In this document: positions 1-12,126 of the stretch, in pieces
Position numbering within the stretch: position 1 is the first letter of the stretch
Layout: every line of letters begins with the position of its first letter
From: Eremomyces bilateralis CBS 781.70
Lineage: Eukaryota; Ascomycota; Dothideomycetes; Eremomycetales; Eremomycetaceae
NCBI RefSeq assembly: GCF_010015585.1
Contig: NW_022985101.1
Coordinates: 62,001 to 126,000, forward strand
DNA: 64,000 nucleotides
Reading direction: 5' to 3'
Made by a program: the position numbers and the translations under genes
The notes under the pieces: generated by a model
Seen by the model: only the letters and a program-made list of their open reading frames with translations
Told to the model about the DNA's origin: nothing
Database searches by the model: none

Positions 1-355
1 GCAACGCATGCTGACACTATCTGGTCCGGGGCGTCTAATTGTCGTAGGTCTGCCCGAACCTTGGCTGCCTCAGACCCGTTCTTGATGGATGCAATATCCG
101 ATATCAATTTGTCGACCTGCCTATTGCTTGTCTCGGAGGTATATGTGATTAGAACCTAAGCTACTCGTCAGCTCTGCGAAGTCGAAATAGCCGACCACTA
201 GTGGTTCGCGGTCATCATTGGTGTGTCACAATATACTGCTATGAACACGAATTGGAACCTACCTTCGCGCCTCTGTGGGCGAACTCCAAAGCTATTCCTG
301 CACCTATACCCCGAGATGCTCCCGTCACGATGGCAACCTTCCCTTGTAGAGACAT
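1..355 (-). CDS. Short-chain dehydrogenase/reductase, 5' part only
   Basis: Two exons can be read on the minus strand: 355-263 and 155-1, separated by a 107-bp intron (donor GTAGGT, acceptor TTAG). The gene runs off the left edge, so only about 82 residues are visible. They open with [18 protein letters not shown], which holds the glycine-rich NAD(P)-binding TGxxxGIG motif of classical SDRs at residues 11-18. After the intron AKVLITYTS follows, the usual second beta strand; its shape suggests NADP(H) preference, but that is inference. The active-site YxxxK lies outside the window. Substrate cannot be told. No partner gene in the window suggests a biosynthetic cluster. Confidence 0.85.
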
Positions 356-1307
356 GTTCGAAGGCTAGATTCTTGTTGAAGTAGACGAAGGAATCTGTTT
401 GGGAAACAAATATACTGTGGGCAGTTCCAGACCTCTTTTATACATCGATCACCTTCTCTGCTGATTCATTATGAATGAGGGTCATTGCCCGGAGTTAAAG
501 ATTAAGACCGCGGCGATAACGGGCATAGAACCATGAATTCCAACCATGAATAAATCGGCTGAATCGAGGCTTTTCATGTCCCTATTGCAAAATTTTGCAG
601 CCAGGAGAGGAGATACATAGTGGTAACGATCTGCATGAGTAACGGAATATTTTTACGTTACCCCAGGGGCGCTGCTTACTACCAACAGGTACCTACAGGC
701 TACAGTATCTACCGACCGCTAAACATGCATCTAGGTATCCCTCCTATTCACTTCTCCTCCCGACCGTCAAGCGTCGGGAACATGACGTCGAGCTTCGAAG
801 GTTCCGGGCCTCACAGGCCGCCCCGGGCCATTTCGTAGAGTGACAGAGTCCCGATCCCTGACATGTCGCCCTTAATAGTCGGGATCATGATGAACTTGGT
901 GCATTCGTAGGTATTGAAGAAAAATTTGTTCCCGACATTACGCGCAGTCGAGATTCTGCAACAATCCAACAAAAGACTTGACTCCTGTTCTTGTGTGTGT
1001 ATCATGTCGGTGGTGAGTCCAGACTGCAGAGGCGTTAAAGATTGAAAGCTAAGGCAAGGCACGTGATCGGACTCCGCACTAAAACGAGGCATCCACGACT
1101 CGGCGATCAAAAAAGCGTTTCGTCTTCCGTGTCATTTCTTTTGGCCCCCACTAACATCGGATTTCGGTTTCCTACACCTCGATTGAAGTGTATAAGTAGA
1201 CTGAGTGGTAAGGTATTTAAGCATATCTTGATATTGACCCGGTCCGAGTCGTACAAGCCGACTTTCCCGACTATTCTCAGTGTGACCCCTCCCAATCCTC
1301 CTACATC
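356..1307. other. Intergenic region between SDR and emg1 starts
   Basis: About 950 bp between two divergently transcribed genes, so it should hold both promoters. Only short open frames occur and none resembles a protein family. I see no repeat or RNA gene. Confidence 0.5.
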
Positions 1308-2425
1308 ATGTCGTCCACGGAATTGCCAGAAGCCTCCATGACGGTATCTCAGTTGGCAGAAGAAGCGACGAGTGTCCGCAGACCAATGGAGGTTGATCCT
1401 AGCCGGGCAAAGAAGCGGAAGAGTGAGTGGCCTATTCAACTAGAGTCACGTTTCGAAACTCGAGACTGAACGCATGTATTGGTCTTGATTCTTGAAGCTG
1501 TCGAACTCCGACTCTGTTTGTTTTCAACAACGAACAATGATGGCTGACATGATCCCCCGTTGCATCGGAACAGGAATCACGCAGTCCCTCCCCCCTCCGG
1601 AACTTCCACAGCTTGTGGCAGAGCAGCATTATCCAATCCCAACCCATGATAAGGACTCTCAGCGCCTCATCGTTGTCCTGTCCAATGCGAGCCTCGAAAC
1701 GTTCAAAGCCTCGCATGGCTCCAGTCGCTACCCTGGAGGCAAGGACGAGAAGTACAGCCTGTTAAACAGCGACGAACATATCGGCATCATGCGCAAGATG
1801 AAGCGAGACATCAGCGATGCGCGTCCGGACATCACACACCAGGTGCGACTCAACTTGTTTTGACGCATTCCTTCACTATGCATCGAGGCTAACTTTCCGT
1901 CCAATCGGTGGCTGTCCCCCGTTGGGCATCACCGAGGACTGCAAACAGTGTCTACTCACTCTTCTTGATTCTCCGGTGAACAAGGCCGGGAAGTTACAGA
2001 TCTACATCCACACAGCTAAAGGGGTGCTCATTGAGGTCAATCCGACCGTTCGGATCCCGCGAACCTTCAAGCGGTTTGCGGGACTCATGGTCCAACTTCT
2101 CCATCGTTTGTCGATTCGATCGACGACCTCGCAGGAGAAGCTGCTAAAGGTCATCAAAAATCCCCTCACGGACCATCTCCCCCCCAATTGCCGCAAGGTC
2201 ACCTTGAGTTTCGATGCGCCCATGGTACGACCACGAGACTATATCGAAACCCTGGCCCCTAAGGAAAGCCTTTGTCTTTTCGTGGGTGCCATGGCCAAGG
2301 GAAAAGACACATTTGCGGACGACATGAAAGATGAATCGATCAGCATCAGCAATTTCTCGTTGAGCGCCTCGGTTGCATGCAGCAAGTTCTGCCATGCTGC
2401 CGAGGACTCCTGGGACATTCTTTAG
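1308..2425 (+). CDS. emg1: Emg1/Nep1, 18S rRNA pseudouridine N1-methyltransferase
   Basis: Three exons, 1308-1422, 1574-1842 and 1949-2425, give 286 residues. The conserved core reads [12 protein letters not shown], then [23 protein letters not shown], split exactly at the Gln codon by intron 2, and continues [16 protein letters not shown] and [14 protein letters not shown]. These are hallmark segments of the SPOUT-class enzyme that methylates N1 of a hypermodified pseudouridine in 18S rRNA and is needed for 40S assembly in the nucleolus. The protein is somewhat longer than the yeast one (about 250 residues) because of a basic, low-complexity N-terminal extension encoded mainly by exon 1. The C-terminus [17 protein letters not shown] is the family's usual end. 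The start is the first ATG in frame, just ahead of this extension. Confidence 0.95.
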
Positions 2426-3994
2426 CGGCGAATATCGAGTTACGGATGGCATCGACCACAATCGCTCATGGAGAGATTGTCCGACGATATTGAACTGAGA
2501 TATGACTTGAAATGGTAGGGGCGGGGGCCAATTCCAATGCTGCCATCGCAACATCCACAGCACTGGAGTTGGACTACCCCCGCACGGATTGAGGTTTCTG
2601 TGGACGGCGTCTCCTGTTTTTCCAACCAAAACACAAGGCTCTCAACAGACTCAATTGTTTCTTTTTCTCTGCTCTTGGGCCCGGCTCAAAGCAGCTGCAG
2701 AGCACTTCAACTTGCTCTGTATCTCATTTCTGTGCATGTCCCTTCCGGAGCTGCTTTCGTGGAATGGACGTTTCCAAGTTCTAACAAGGAAGGGTTGGGC
2801 GAGGCTTGGACACGTGGAGGACTGAAAATGCGGTTGTTTTTGCAAAATGCAAGCTTGTCAGAAGTCTCATGATTGAGCGGAAGTAGGCGAAATGCCTATT
2901 ACCACGTGTGCCTAGGTACGCTGTGAGATGTATTAATTAGGCTCTAGTGATCATGAGTTGCCCCTTTCTCAATCGGATCTACTATCGTGCATTTGAGTTC
3001 CTACCGTCGTTCGAGTTATCTGATTAAGTACCTCAGGTGGTCCGGTGCCCGTAGTCTTTCCGGTAGATATAATAACTTAGTGCAATCTGCATATACCCCT
3101 CAGAAGATGAACACGAATTCTTCGATCCAATCGAGAACGCTGAGCAGCAGGTATTCCAATCTCAACCCTTATCAGTTATTATGCTTGTTATTATTCATTT
3201 GACTACACCATCGCCAAGGGCCAAAATCATGCGTGCAGGTGCATCGCAGTATCGGTGATCTGACGCTATGAGGTGTCCAGCCACGCGGACCAACGGGAAG
3301 AGCCGCATCAGGGATTGAGGCCGAACTTGCCCCTTTCTGGACTTCTCCCACATCTCCCATCTTTCCCACCGTCAATATCGACCAATCCATTGGAACGAGG
3401 CGAAACCGGCTTCGATGCACCTCGCGCCCCGGAGATGATGGGATCACAGAACCGCTGGTGATTGGAGGAACCGCCTCGGCTAGTTCAGGCGGCAAGACGA
3501 CCGAGCAAGATGATGGGCATACTTACATACCTGCATCTAAGTTCTGGAGCTCCGTCGCTTGAGGCGGGTTGAATCAGGTCTCGCGAGGCGGGTGGAAGCG
3601 GGAATCCAGCGGCGAAGATTAGGATAGGTAACTAGGCAACCTGTCGGAGGAGAAGGATGGAATAACTGCATCGTCGTGAAAGTGTGAAGGATATGATTGA
3701 GTAGACATATTTTCCCTCACTTTACCGTGACTAACAACAGGGAAATCGTGGGCATGTTTAATTGGCTGTCTGTTATGGAGTACTTTGTACACCCATAGGA
3801 CTTACAGTAGGTACAGTACATACCGACTATCATGGCTGAACGCGGGATTTATTAAGCTCATCCCTCTCACCTTTTGCATGTCTTAACCTCCGTATTCTTC
3901 TTGAGTTCAAGATTCCCTTTAAAGTCCCAGTATCGCTAAAGTCTGACATCTCGTCCGTTTCGAAACCATATACATTGATTTATTGTCATCGGCA
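2426..3994. other. Intergenic region, no recognisable gene
   Basis: About 1.57 kb between emg1 and the VOC gene. A minus-strand frame at 3172-3495 (about 107 codons) and a few shorter ones exist, but show no family resemblance. The last 150 bp should carry the promoter of the downstream gene. A GAGGCGGGT direct repeat occurs near 3560-3590. Confidence 0.5.
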
Positions 3995-5897
3995 ATGCCA
4001 CTCGCTCATGTTGCTGTAATCGTATCCAACCTCCATCAAGCATCTTACTTCTATCTGTCGGCGCTCCAACCTCTCGGCTATTGCATTGTTGAACAGCGCA
4101 ACCATGAGATTGCAATGGGCATCCATGAGCCGGAGTTCTGGTTGATCGAGCAATCGCCTGGGTTGGTTCCCCGAACGTATGGAGCTTCTTCCGCTAATCG
4201 CATGATTTAGATATCACCCAACTACAACGCATATTGCCGTTTCTTCACCCTCTCGAACCATCGTCCGCACCTTCTATGCCGCGGCTCTGTCATGCCACGG
4301 CACCCCGTACGCTGCGCCTGCGTATCGCAACCATGATGCGGACTTCAACGCCGCAATCATCGACCTGGACGGCAACACTCTCGAAGTGGTCCACCAGCTT
4401 CCCGTTCCTGGCCATGATGCCGAGCAGCCGTCCACAGCTGGAACCGTAGTCGGCAGTGAAACAGGCAGCCGTGTGCTCAACTGGCGAAATTCGGTTGCCG
4501 AGAGTGTAAGCGATCGAGATGCTGGCACTGTGGTCTCCCGGCGGACCAGCCGACCGGCACCATCCGTATCAGTGAGCAAGAGATCGAGTCCTGCTTCCGT
4601 AGCAGCGAGCAAGGTATCGAGTCCTGCTTCCGTAACAGCTGCACCTGCTCCCGCCGCGACAGAGGGTGAACCACCAGCAAACCGCTCATTAACCGGCGAC
4701 GTGCTCGACCTCGTTACCACCGCCTTCAACGCCACGTCGATCGCACCTAAAACCATCGCCGGCACATTGCTCGGTGCCGCAGCGGGGGCCGCCGTCGCCT
4801 ACGCGATGGTGCGGAGCGAGGAAGATTCGGCGCAGAAGGAGGCGATATTTGAGGCGAAGATGGAAGCCCAGCAGCAACGCACAGCGGAGCTGCGGCAGAA
4901 AGCCGGTCGTGTCCTCGCGCGGGCAGCGACCGTGGCGACCGTCCCGACGACGGGAAGAGGCGGTGATGCTGGGAGTAGAGCTGGGACGGGGTTTGTGGTT
5001 GGCGAGGTAGACGCGGAGGCAGACGGGCAACGAGCAGCGTGGAGGGAACCGATCCGCATGATCGAGGCGCCTCCAATGCGGGTTGAGGGAGTAGAGAGCT
5101 ACTTCCCCCAAGGTAGATCAGGATGGGACGAGGGGAGATCTACGGCATCGTCTCGCCTCACCGCACGGCGCGTAAACTCCATGCCCGTGGATCCGATGGC
5201 ATATCAATATCCCCCTATCGCAGCGCTCCCGCCACCTCCCTCTAATCCTAGGGCTGCCTGGGCAAGCACTGTTGCACCGACGCACAAGTCGCACCGCAAG
5301 GATTCCGTGGTCGGCCCACCGTCCTACATGTATCCCCCGCCCGTTGAAAATGGCGCAGAGCCTGTCCTCTCCCTCCCTCCGCCGGCCCCATCGCACAATT
5401 CCAGCAAACAACCGTCAAGGGAACCACAAGCGTCGTCATCGAGCTCCACGTCCCGAAAGGGGAAAAGCCAAAGCAAAGCTGCGTCTTCTCACCACCGCCG
5501 AGAGAAAGAAGAGCCTCTTGCTTCCGACAATGATACCGTCGCTCCTAGCGACAGTATTTCCATGGTCGGATCGTCGCATTCGAGGCATTCCAAGCATTCC
5601 AAGACGTCGGCAACGTCAAAACATTCGAAGCACTCGAAGCATTCGAAAGCATCCAAACGATCGTCTCACTCCCGGCATTCAAAGCGAGAGAGTTCCGCGA
5701 GCCGAGAGGAGGATGAGAGGAGCGTGAGCACCGTGAAGCCGGTGCGAAGGAGTGCCAGCGAACAAGGACGGGAGCGGGAGGCGCGGGCGAGTAGGAAAGG
5801 CAGTGTGGTAACATTGCCGGAGGGGAGAGCGAAGGAGGAGAAGAAGAAGGCCAGGAGAAGCGTGGTGAGCTTCGTAGATGGCGCGAGACTGTGGTGA
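3995..5897 (+). CDS. VOC (glyoxalase-like) domain protein with long disordered Ser/His/Lys tail
   Basis: Two exons, 3995-4161 and 4211-5897, joined across a 49-bp intron (donor GTTGGT, branch-like GCTAATC, acceptor TTTAG), give 617 residues. Residues 1-120 form a compact vicinal-oxygen-chelate domain: LAHVAVIV, THIAVSSP and GNTLEVVHQ supply H5, H63 and E114, the expected metal triad. The remaining 500 residues look disordered: an Ala/Ser-rich stretch, a Gly/Ala-rich hydrophobic segment near 237-257 followed by a Glu/Gln-rich helix, Pro-rich blocks, and a His-Ser-Lys repeat at about 456-495. The enzyme activity is unknown; VOC proteins include glyoxalases, dioxygenases and epimerases. The start is the first ATG, and the domain begins at residue 3. 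The fused tail is unusual for this fold. Intron boundaries rest on domain continuity only. Confidence 0.75.
5577..5686 (+). repeat. Coding repeat of His-Ser-Lys/Arg triplets
   Basis: Degenerate 9-bp coding units of the type CAT TCG AAG, with ARG variants, run through the 3' half of the VOC gene and encode many His-Ser-Lys or His-Ser-Arg triplets. Codon variation (CAT/CAC, TCG/TCC/TCA, AAG/AAA) suggests the repeat is not very recent and is kept at the protein level. Confidence 0.8.
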
Positions 5898-6221
5898 TGG
5901 CATATCGATGGGTCGATAATTGAGGGACACGGCATTCATGACGGTCGGAGTTAATCATGCATTTAGCAGGTGTTTGACGGTTTGAATATAATCATGCATA
6001 AGAATCGCTATTCATAAAATTCAGGATGTGGTTTTCATGGCTTCGAAATCAGCACGTTCAATCCATCAGTAACACCCATTTGACATCGGCCCGTCCACAA
6101 CAGGGGGCATCCATATACCAAGTAACCCAACCGAGTCCCTAAAAGCCTACTAGCGCCTTATCCGCGCTTCCATGTACGGTTAAGAAGGAAGCAGACCAGT
6201 GAGGTCTGCATCTCTACCTTC
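5898..6221. other. Convergent 3' intergenic region
   Basis: 324 bp between two convergent stop codons. It should carry both 3' UTRs. AT-rich stretches near 5975-6020 include an ATTCATAAAA-like segment that could serve polyadenylation. No other signal seen. Confidence 0.5.
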
Positions 6222-8121
6222 CTAGGCTCCCACTTTCCCCCTTAACTCGTCCACCTCCCGCTGGAATGCCTCGATTTCCGCCAAGAGATCCTTACCCTCG
6301 CCCTCCTCGCCCTGCGTCACTACCTCCGCCGTCATCCCCTTCCCCTCCCCGACTCCAGCCGACGCCGACCCTTCGTTCACCAGCTTCATCACCGCCTCGC
6401 CAGTCCTCCTCGGCGGTGGCGGCGGAGGGCTCGCGATGCCGACGCTCTTCACGGAGCTGGTCTCTGCGTAACTGGTGCGGCGGGCGGTCATCTGCAGGGA
6501 CCGGACGCTGGACGGGCGGTCGGATTTGTTGCGGGTCGGTTCCATGTCGCTGGTCAGGGCGGGCGACGGATTGTAGGCACTGCCACTGCCTCCGCCGGAG
6601 CGGCGCGTTGGGGGAGGTGGTGGGGCCATCTTGTAGGGTGAGAGGATATTGACGGAATGAGAGGACGGTTGTGGTGGTGATTGGGTGGGGGTTTGAGGGG
6701 AAGTGGTGGCGGAGACGGAGGCGGCGGAGGATTGCGAAAGGGTGGAGGAGGAGCGGTGGCGCTGCTGGAAGTAGGTTGGTAGTGACGCGGTTGATGGCGA
6801 TTCGGTGCGGAGTTGGGAGTGGCGTCGGGATACGGGTGGGGCGGGCGGTTGACGCTTCGATACGGATGGTTCGCGGGAGAGCGGTTGTGTGGGATTGGAT
6901 TTGAATTGTGTGGGTGAGGTAGCGGAGGGAGGCGTGACAGTTGGTGTGGGAGGGGATTTTGATGCGGATACGTTCTCGCTGGATGTGTCTGGGGATGGTT
7001 GTTCCGGATTAATATCCGGCTGGGGAGAATGCAGGGAGACAGTCGTTGGTGGTGGTGGGAGGGGTTTGTTGAGGTCTGATTCGGAGCGGTGCGGACGGGT
7101 GACTATTGTGGAAGGTTGATTGACGGAGTCGGCAAACGTATCAAACGCTACCGTCTGAGGTGCTCTCGGCGATACGAGTTTGCCATGTCGATGTCGGGGC
7201 AGTTGAGGCGGAGGAGCCTTCTTCCTCTCGCGTTTTCGACTCGGGTCTCCCACTAGGTTCGCTCGCTCATCGTCGTCAGAGACAGAAATCTCATAGGATG
7301 TCCGCGGAGTCTCGCCGTGGGTTTCTTGGACGGGCTCGAAGATCGACTGCCGCGATAAGGATGAGGTATCCGCGCTGCTGCTGCTGTCCCCAGGGACCGC
7401 AGGGGTGCTATTTGACGAAGCAGCAACGGCGTTCGCCTGGGCATATGATATGGAGGTTAGAGAAGTCTGTCTTACTGCTTCCAACGGGAGTTCTTCTTCC
7501 GGTTTCCCCGTCATCAGCAGTCTCTTGAACGAATCCACATCCATTGTCCCCTTCCCCGCGGTCCGGTCCGGCATGCTTCGATCGATAACTTCGGGTTGGG
7601 ATTTGAATAAGACGTGATGCGTGGTGGAGCGATCCATCGTAGCCAGTGTCTTGTTAAAAGGGTTCGGGATGGACGCTGACTCCGGCGTATCCGAGGGGCT
7701 GTCCAGCGTTCCCGAATTCTGTCGCGTGTTCTCTAGCACCGCTGAGCTCTCTGGCGAACCCTCCTCTAACGTCGGCTCGAACGGATCGCTCTCTTCCGAT
7801 TCTGGAGAGTCATTCGTCGGCGATGGCGGCGGAGATCCAGCATGGCTTCCCGTACTGAGCCGCCGGAGGAGGTTGGAGGAGGGGTTCTCAACGGGAGAGC
7901 GGGAGGGGGAGACGATGCGGACATTCTTTATTTTGGACGTTTTCGGTGTATCTACTGAGCATTAATCAACTATGATTGGCCAGCGCCGATGTTGTATAAA
8001 GCGCACCTGCATCTCCAGGTGCGTCTGAAGGGGTTGCGGAATCTGAGTCCAAGGCAAACGATGAAGTGGCATTGGAGGGGGGCTGTTGGATGGAGCGGCG
8101 GAAAGGATTCCCGGAAGACAT
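6222..8121 (-). CDS. Proline/serine-rich protein of unknown function
   Basis: Two minus-strand exons, 8121-8007 and 7951-6222, give 614 residues. I do not recognise the family. The N-terminus begins MSSGNPFRRSIQQPPSN and contains KNVRIVSPSRSP. A short non-repetitive block, MDVDSFKRLLMTGK, stands out as a likely conserved motif. The middle is Ser/Thr/Pro-rich with polyproline runs such as PPPPPTRR and PPPPPPRRTG that could bind SH3 or profilin. The C-terminus DLLAEIEAFQREVDELRGK should form a short coiled coil. This make-up recalls cortical actin or scaffold proteins, but that is inference. The intron ends in a tandem CAGTAG acceptor, so two proteins differing by one residue are possible. Confidence 0.75.
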
Positions 8122-10179
8122 GGCGGAACTAGTTACAGGCAGCAAAGCATTTCAGAAATCAGAACTAGAGGTAGAATCAAGCATGGGTAGATTGAGAATA
8201 CGGCATAAATAGGTGACTAGTGGAGTGAAAGTGTTGATAGGCAGATATGCGAATGATTATGGATGTCTCTCATACAGTAACGTGGAGCTCTGAGCTCTGG
8301 CGTGGGATGAGCAGGGTCCGAGGGACTCAGATGCTCTAAATGCCATCAGCTTAATCCCTTTACTACAGTATCTACGGTACGGTACTGTCTAGAAAACCAC
8401 TGCTGGGGATGTGGTCAACATGATAGGGAAATATACTTGAAATAGTTGTCCCATCTGGTTGGCTTCGAGGTACCGGAAATCTTGACCATAATATCGGATT
8501 CCACAAGGTCGATGATTAAAGCGCATCCGAGCATAAACATCATCCAGAGGTTCAACAGTGAACCTTCTTTCGGCTGAGTTATGGGTAATATGAACCATAC
8601 ACCTTTCGGATTCAGAATCCAAGGTGAGGGGGGCTTCAAGCAGCAAGACCAACCTGATCTGTGTTCTACCGGTGGTGAATCCAGGTTCTGGGCAGCTGAG
8701 AACCATGGTTTGGCTACCTTATGTATTCTCGGTGACAGCGAGACACTCAGGCAGTCAGGATCGAATAGGGTAGGACATCTGACTTATTCTCACATTTCCT
8801 ACATTTCCCAAATCATACTCTTAGTCACACCACTGGTCCATGTCATCAATCAGCACTCAGCACTCAGCAGGTAAGCCTCCTCACTCCCCAGCAGCGCAAG
8901 ATTAGTCAAGTCCACTGAATGCCAGTTGCGGGTCGCCAGACAATGGACGTCTGATAGGAGGTGGACCGGACACATGGATTACACGAATTGGCGCGTGCTG
9001 ATTCCGGTCCTCTCGGTGAAGCAATGAGTGAAGCAGTGCGCATAACCATGTGCTCGATCCAGGCATCAAGCGGTAGATTGAACATGCGGTGAAAAACGCG
9101 AGAGGAGATGTACGCGGTAAATGGATGGCACGGGAGAGCGAGGGAGATGGGTAGATTAATGCTGCCTAGAAGGGGCATATGTTGACATGTTTCCATCATG
9201 TTTGGTCGATTATGAGGATCCCTACCTAGTGCCTTTCCTACCAATACCGAGTTCGAAATTCCATGTGAATCCAGAACCAGTTCATGTGAATGTTAAAAAA
9301 AGCGAAACTACATACAAAAGTATGGAGTATCAAATGGGAGAGTGAACACAGAACGCACGACGCCAGACGCCTCAGTCCAGCAGAGCTGGAGGCGCGTAAC
9401 TGTAAAGGCAACAAGGCAACAAGGCAACAAGGCAACAAGGCAGTAATAAGTGATACTGGCCGTACAGTTCCCACTCCTCCACAACATCCACAACATTCAC
9501 CAAAAACATCCTGATTCCCCTCTCACCATCATCCTCGTGCTCTCTCCCCCCTTCTGATATCTGGAAATCCTTTCCTTCATAGGCTTGTTCTTTGACCTAG
9601 CTTGCGCCGTCCTTCTTGTTGTTCTTTTTCCTTACAGGAACCAAAAGGACCTGAACCCTTGGCTGGCTTGGCATCCCAACTTGCACCCTCCCCATTGTTC
9701 TTCACCTCTGCTCCATCACCCTTTCGATCCTATCCTTCACCCCTTCCACCTCCCCTTGTCGAGGTCTGGTCTGTATCGTAATACATCGCCCTTCAATCGC
9801 CTCCGATTTCCCCTACCTTCCAGCTGAACACTACACCGTACCTGTCAGCCGCCTTTTAACCCCTACACACCATCGGAGATTCGGAAGCGCCTGGAGAAAA
9901 TTGGCCCCACCGCTGCCCGACGCTACTCTTTCATCCCCAGATGCGGGCGGATTGTAAAATCAACGCATCTTAATTCCTCTTTCGAGTTCTTCGTTATCGA
10001 AGCTCCTTTGAGGTCAGCCGGTGCTGCAGGAGTCTATCGGCCCCCTACCCTCTACTAATCCCACTGTCGCTTGGATTCATCGCTCTTCCTTATTGGAGCC
10101 CTTTTTCGGTTGTTCTACTGCTCGAAATCCCACCGATTCGATATCACTCGACCCGATATTCCTTTTCAAAAACCTCGAC
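8122..10179. other. Divergent intergenic region and long pyrimidine-rich leader of vts1
   Basis: About 2 kb between divergent genes. No coding sequence is recognised. An 8-bp tandem repeat lies at 9405-9442. From about 9480 to 9830 the plus strand is strongly pyrimidine-rich, typical of promoter/5'-leader DNA of strongly expressed fungal genes; it fits a long 5' UTR for vts1. Confidence 0.5.
9405..9442. repeat. Tandem 8-bp repeat AAGGCAAC, about 4.7 copies
   Basis: Perfect head-to-tail copies of AAGGCAAC run over 38 bp in non-coding DNA. The unit differs by one base from AAGGCGAC, which is repeated to the same length at the right end of the foldback element near 38.4 kb. No inverted partner is visible beside this copy. 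Confidence 0.9.
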
Positions 10180-12126
10180 ATGTCTGGCCTTACCCCCGGC
10201 AACCGGAACAGCACTCCGGAAGTCACATCCTCGAGTCTGCGACCTCCGAACTCGCGAACCATCGGCGCAGGCCATCACCTCCGCGCCTCAGCCGACTTCT
10301 CTCCATCCCCCATGGCCGGACGAGGCCCGCTTCGTCCCTCGTCGGAGGTGTACCAGGGCCAGAATCACAATGATGAGGGTACCATGGACAAGGCGACGCA
10401 ACAGTGGATCGCCGACATCGATCAATACGAGGCGACGCTGGAGGAAATGGCCGCCGCGACGTTGGACCAGGACTTCAAGGATGAGCTCAGCGCGATTGAG
10501 CAGTGGTTCCGCGTCTTAAGCGAAGCGGAACGAACGGCTGCCTTGTATGCGCTTCTGCAGCAAACGACCCAGGTGCAAATTCGCTTCTTCATTCAGGTCT
10601 TGCAGCAGATGGCCAAGTCTCATCCCTTCTCGGGTGTCCTGTCGCCGGCCAATTTTGGGGAAAAGGGTATGTCAACACCATGAAGCGACGGTCCGTCTAC
10701 TCGCAACTAACCCTTGGTAGATCCGATGTCTCAGCGATTCAGCGATGCTTTCACGAAGCTGTCGGTCGACGGGTCGCGAAATTCTGTCGGCGCTCGTCCG
10801 CCTCCCTCGCCAAGCGTCAAGCGCAATTCGGGCCTAGACCCGAACACCATCTACTCCATGTTCCCGGATGCGGCGGCCGCCATCGCGAAGCAAAAGGCCG
10901 AATTCACTCAACAGACCGGCATGCAACCGACGTCCAACCGAAACAGTACGGTGGATCGCACCTCGTTGATCGCCCCGACCATTTCCGGCCCTGAAGAAGG
11001 ACGCAAAGAGAACCCGAACCAACCGCCCTCGTCGCCCTGGGGACCGCGCTCATCGAATGCCGCGCGTCCCAAGTCATCCTCGAGTCACCACCCGCCCATG
11101 GGTCAGTTCATACAACCCCCTCCGTCCGCCGGCCTCCGCGCCAATCGCCCGGCTCCCATCAACAGCGACAGCAATATCCAAAGCACGACCCTCAACGCGA
11201 TCGATCCCTCGGGACTTCCGCTCCTTTCCCCGTACTCCGGCTCCGGCAACTGGGCCTCGATGGTCAACACCCCGATGGCTCCAAACTTCCCCGCCGCCCA
11301 ATCCAGCTCCCAAGCCGACATGATCGCCAACGCGACGGCCATGAAACTGGCGGCCCTGTCAACTGTCAACAACCGGATCCAGCTCGACGATGTTCGCAAG
11401 TACCGCCGCACCCGCTCCACGGAGGGTAACGGTCCGGGTGGCGCGTCCTCCAACCCCCAGTCGCACCCGAACGCCAACTTCGTCATGACCAACGAGCTGG
11501 GACAGGTCCTCTCGCCCGCGCAAGCCGCCGCTCTTCAAGCCCAACAACTCGCCGCTCTGAACGGTCGCCGCTCGCGTCCCAACTCCCCTGGCCTGGCCAT
11601 GGGTGGTGGGGGTCCCAGCGGACCTCCCGGGATGTCGTTCGCGCCGCCACAGAACAACGGCTACCTGACGACCTACGATGCCAGCGGCAACGTCAACCTT
11701 GTCCCGCAGCTGAACCTCGCCTCGTTCGGTCTCAGCGCGCCAGGGCAGTTGCACGAGGGATATTTGTCCGACCATTCGGAGATTGCGCGGGGGAGGAGTC
11801 CGCGCGGACGGCGGGGCAGTAGCAAGCCGCCGGAGGATCCGACGGACACGAAGCTGCTGGAGGATATACCGGCGTGGTTGAGGAGTTTGCGGCTGCACAA
11901 GTACACCGACAACCTGAAGGATCTGAGTTGGCCGGATATGATCGAGTTGGATGATGAGGGGCTGGAGAAACGGGGAGTGAATGCGCTCGGGGCAAGGAGG
12001 AAGATGCTGAAGGTTCGTTGCCGCAATCTCTGTCCTGCTTGTGAAATCGGTTGAATCGTTGTGCTGACTTGCTGCGTTTAGGTATTCGAGCAGATCAAGG
12101 AAGCGAAAGCGGACGGGAAGTTGTAA
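10180..12126 (+). CDS. vts1: Vts1, SAM-domain (Smaug-type) RNA-binding protein
   Basis: Three exons, 10180-10666, 10721-12012 and 12082-12126, give 607 residues. The last 60 residues form a SAM domain ([18 protein letters not shown], then [20 protein letters not shown] and [14 protein letters not shown]) of the Vts1/Smaug type, which binds RNA hairpins with a CNGG-like loop and recruits Ccr4-Not to degrade mRNA. An N-terminal helical block, residues about 70-155 with [19 protein letters not shown] and [16 protein letters not shown], is also typical of fungal Vts1. The middle is Ser/Pro/Asn-rich and disordered. The last exon has only 45 coding bases. The start MSGLTPGN is the first ATG in frame; the frame stays open upstream without ATG. 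It acts in the cytoplasm. Confidence 0.93.

Noticed and set aside
3172-3495. Minus-strand frame of 107 codons between emg1 and the VOC gene
   Set aside because: No recognised domain, no intron signals and no clear leader; noted as possible but unsupported.
4274-4765. Minus-strand open frame inside the VOC gene
   Set aside because: Shadow of the sense coding sequence; low-complexity Ala/Ser translation without family resemblance.
1-5897. Secondary-metabolite cluster suggested by an SDR next to a VOC protein
   Set aside because: No synthase, transporter or cluster regulator nearby, and the housekeeping gene emg1 lies between them.
9405-9442. CRISPR-like array
   Set aside because: Units are 8 bp with no spacers, and the organism is a fungus.
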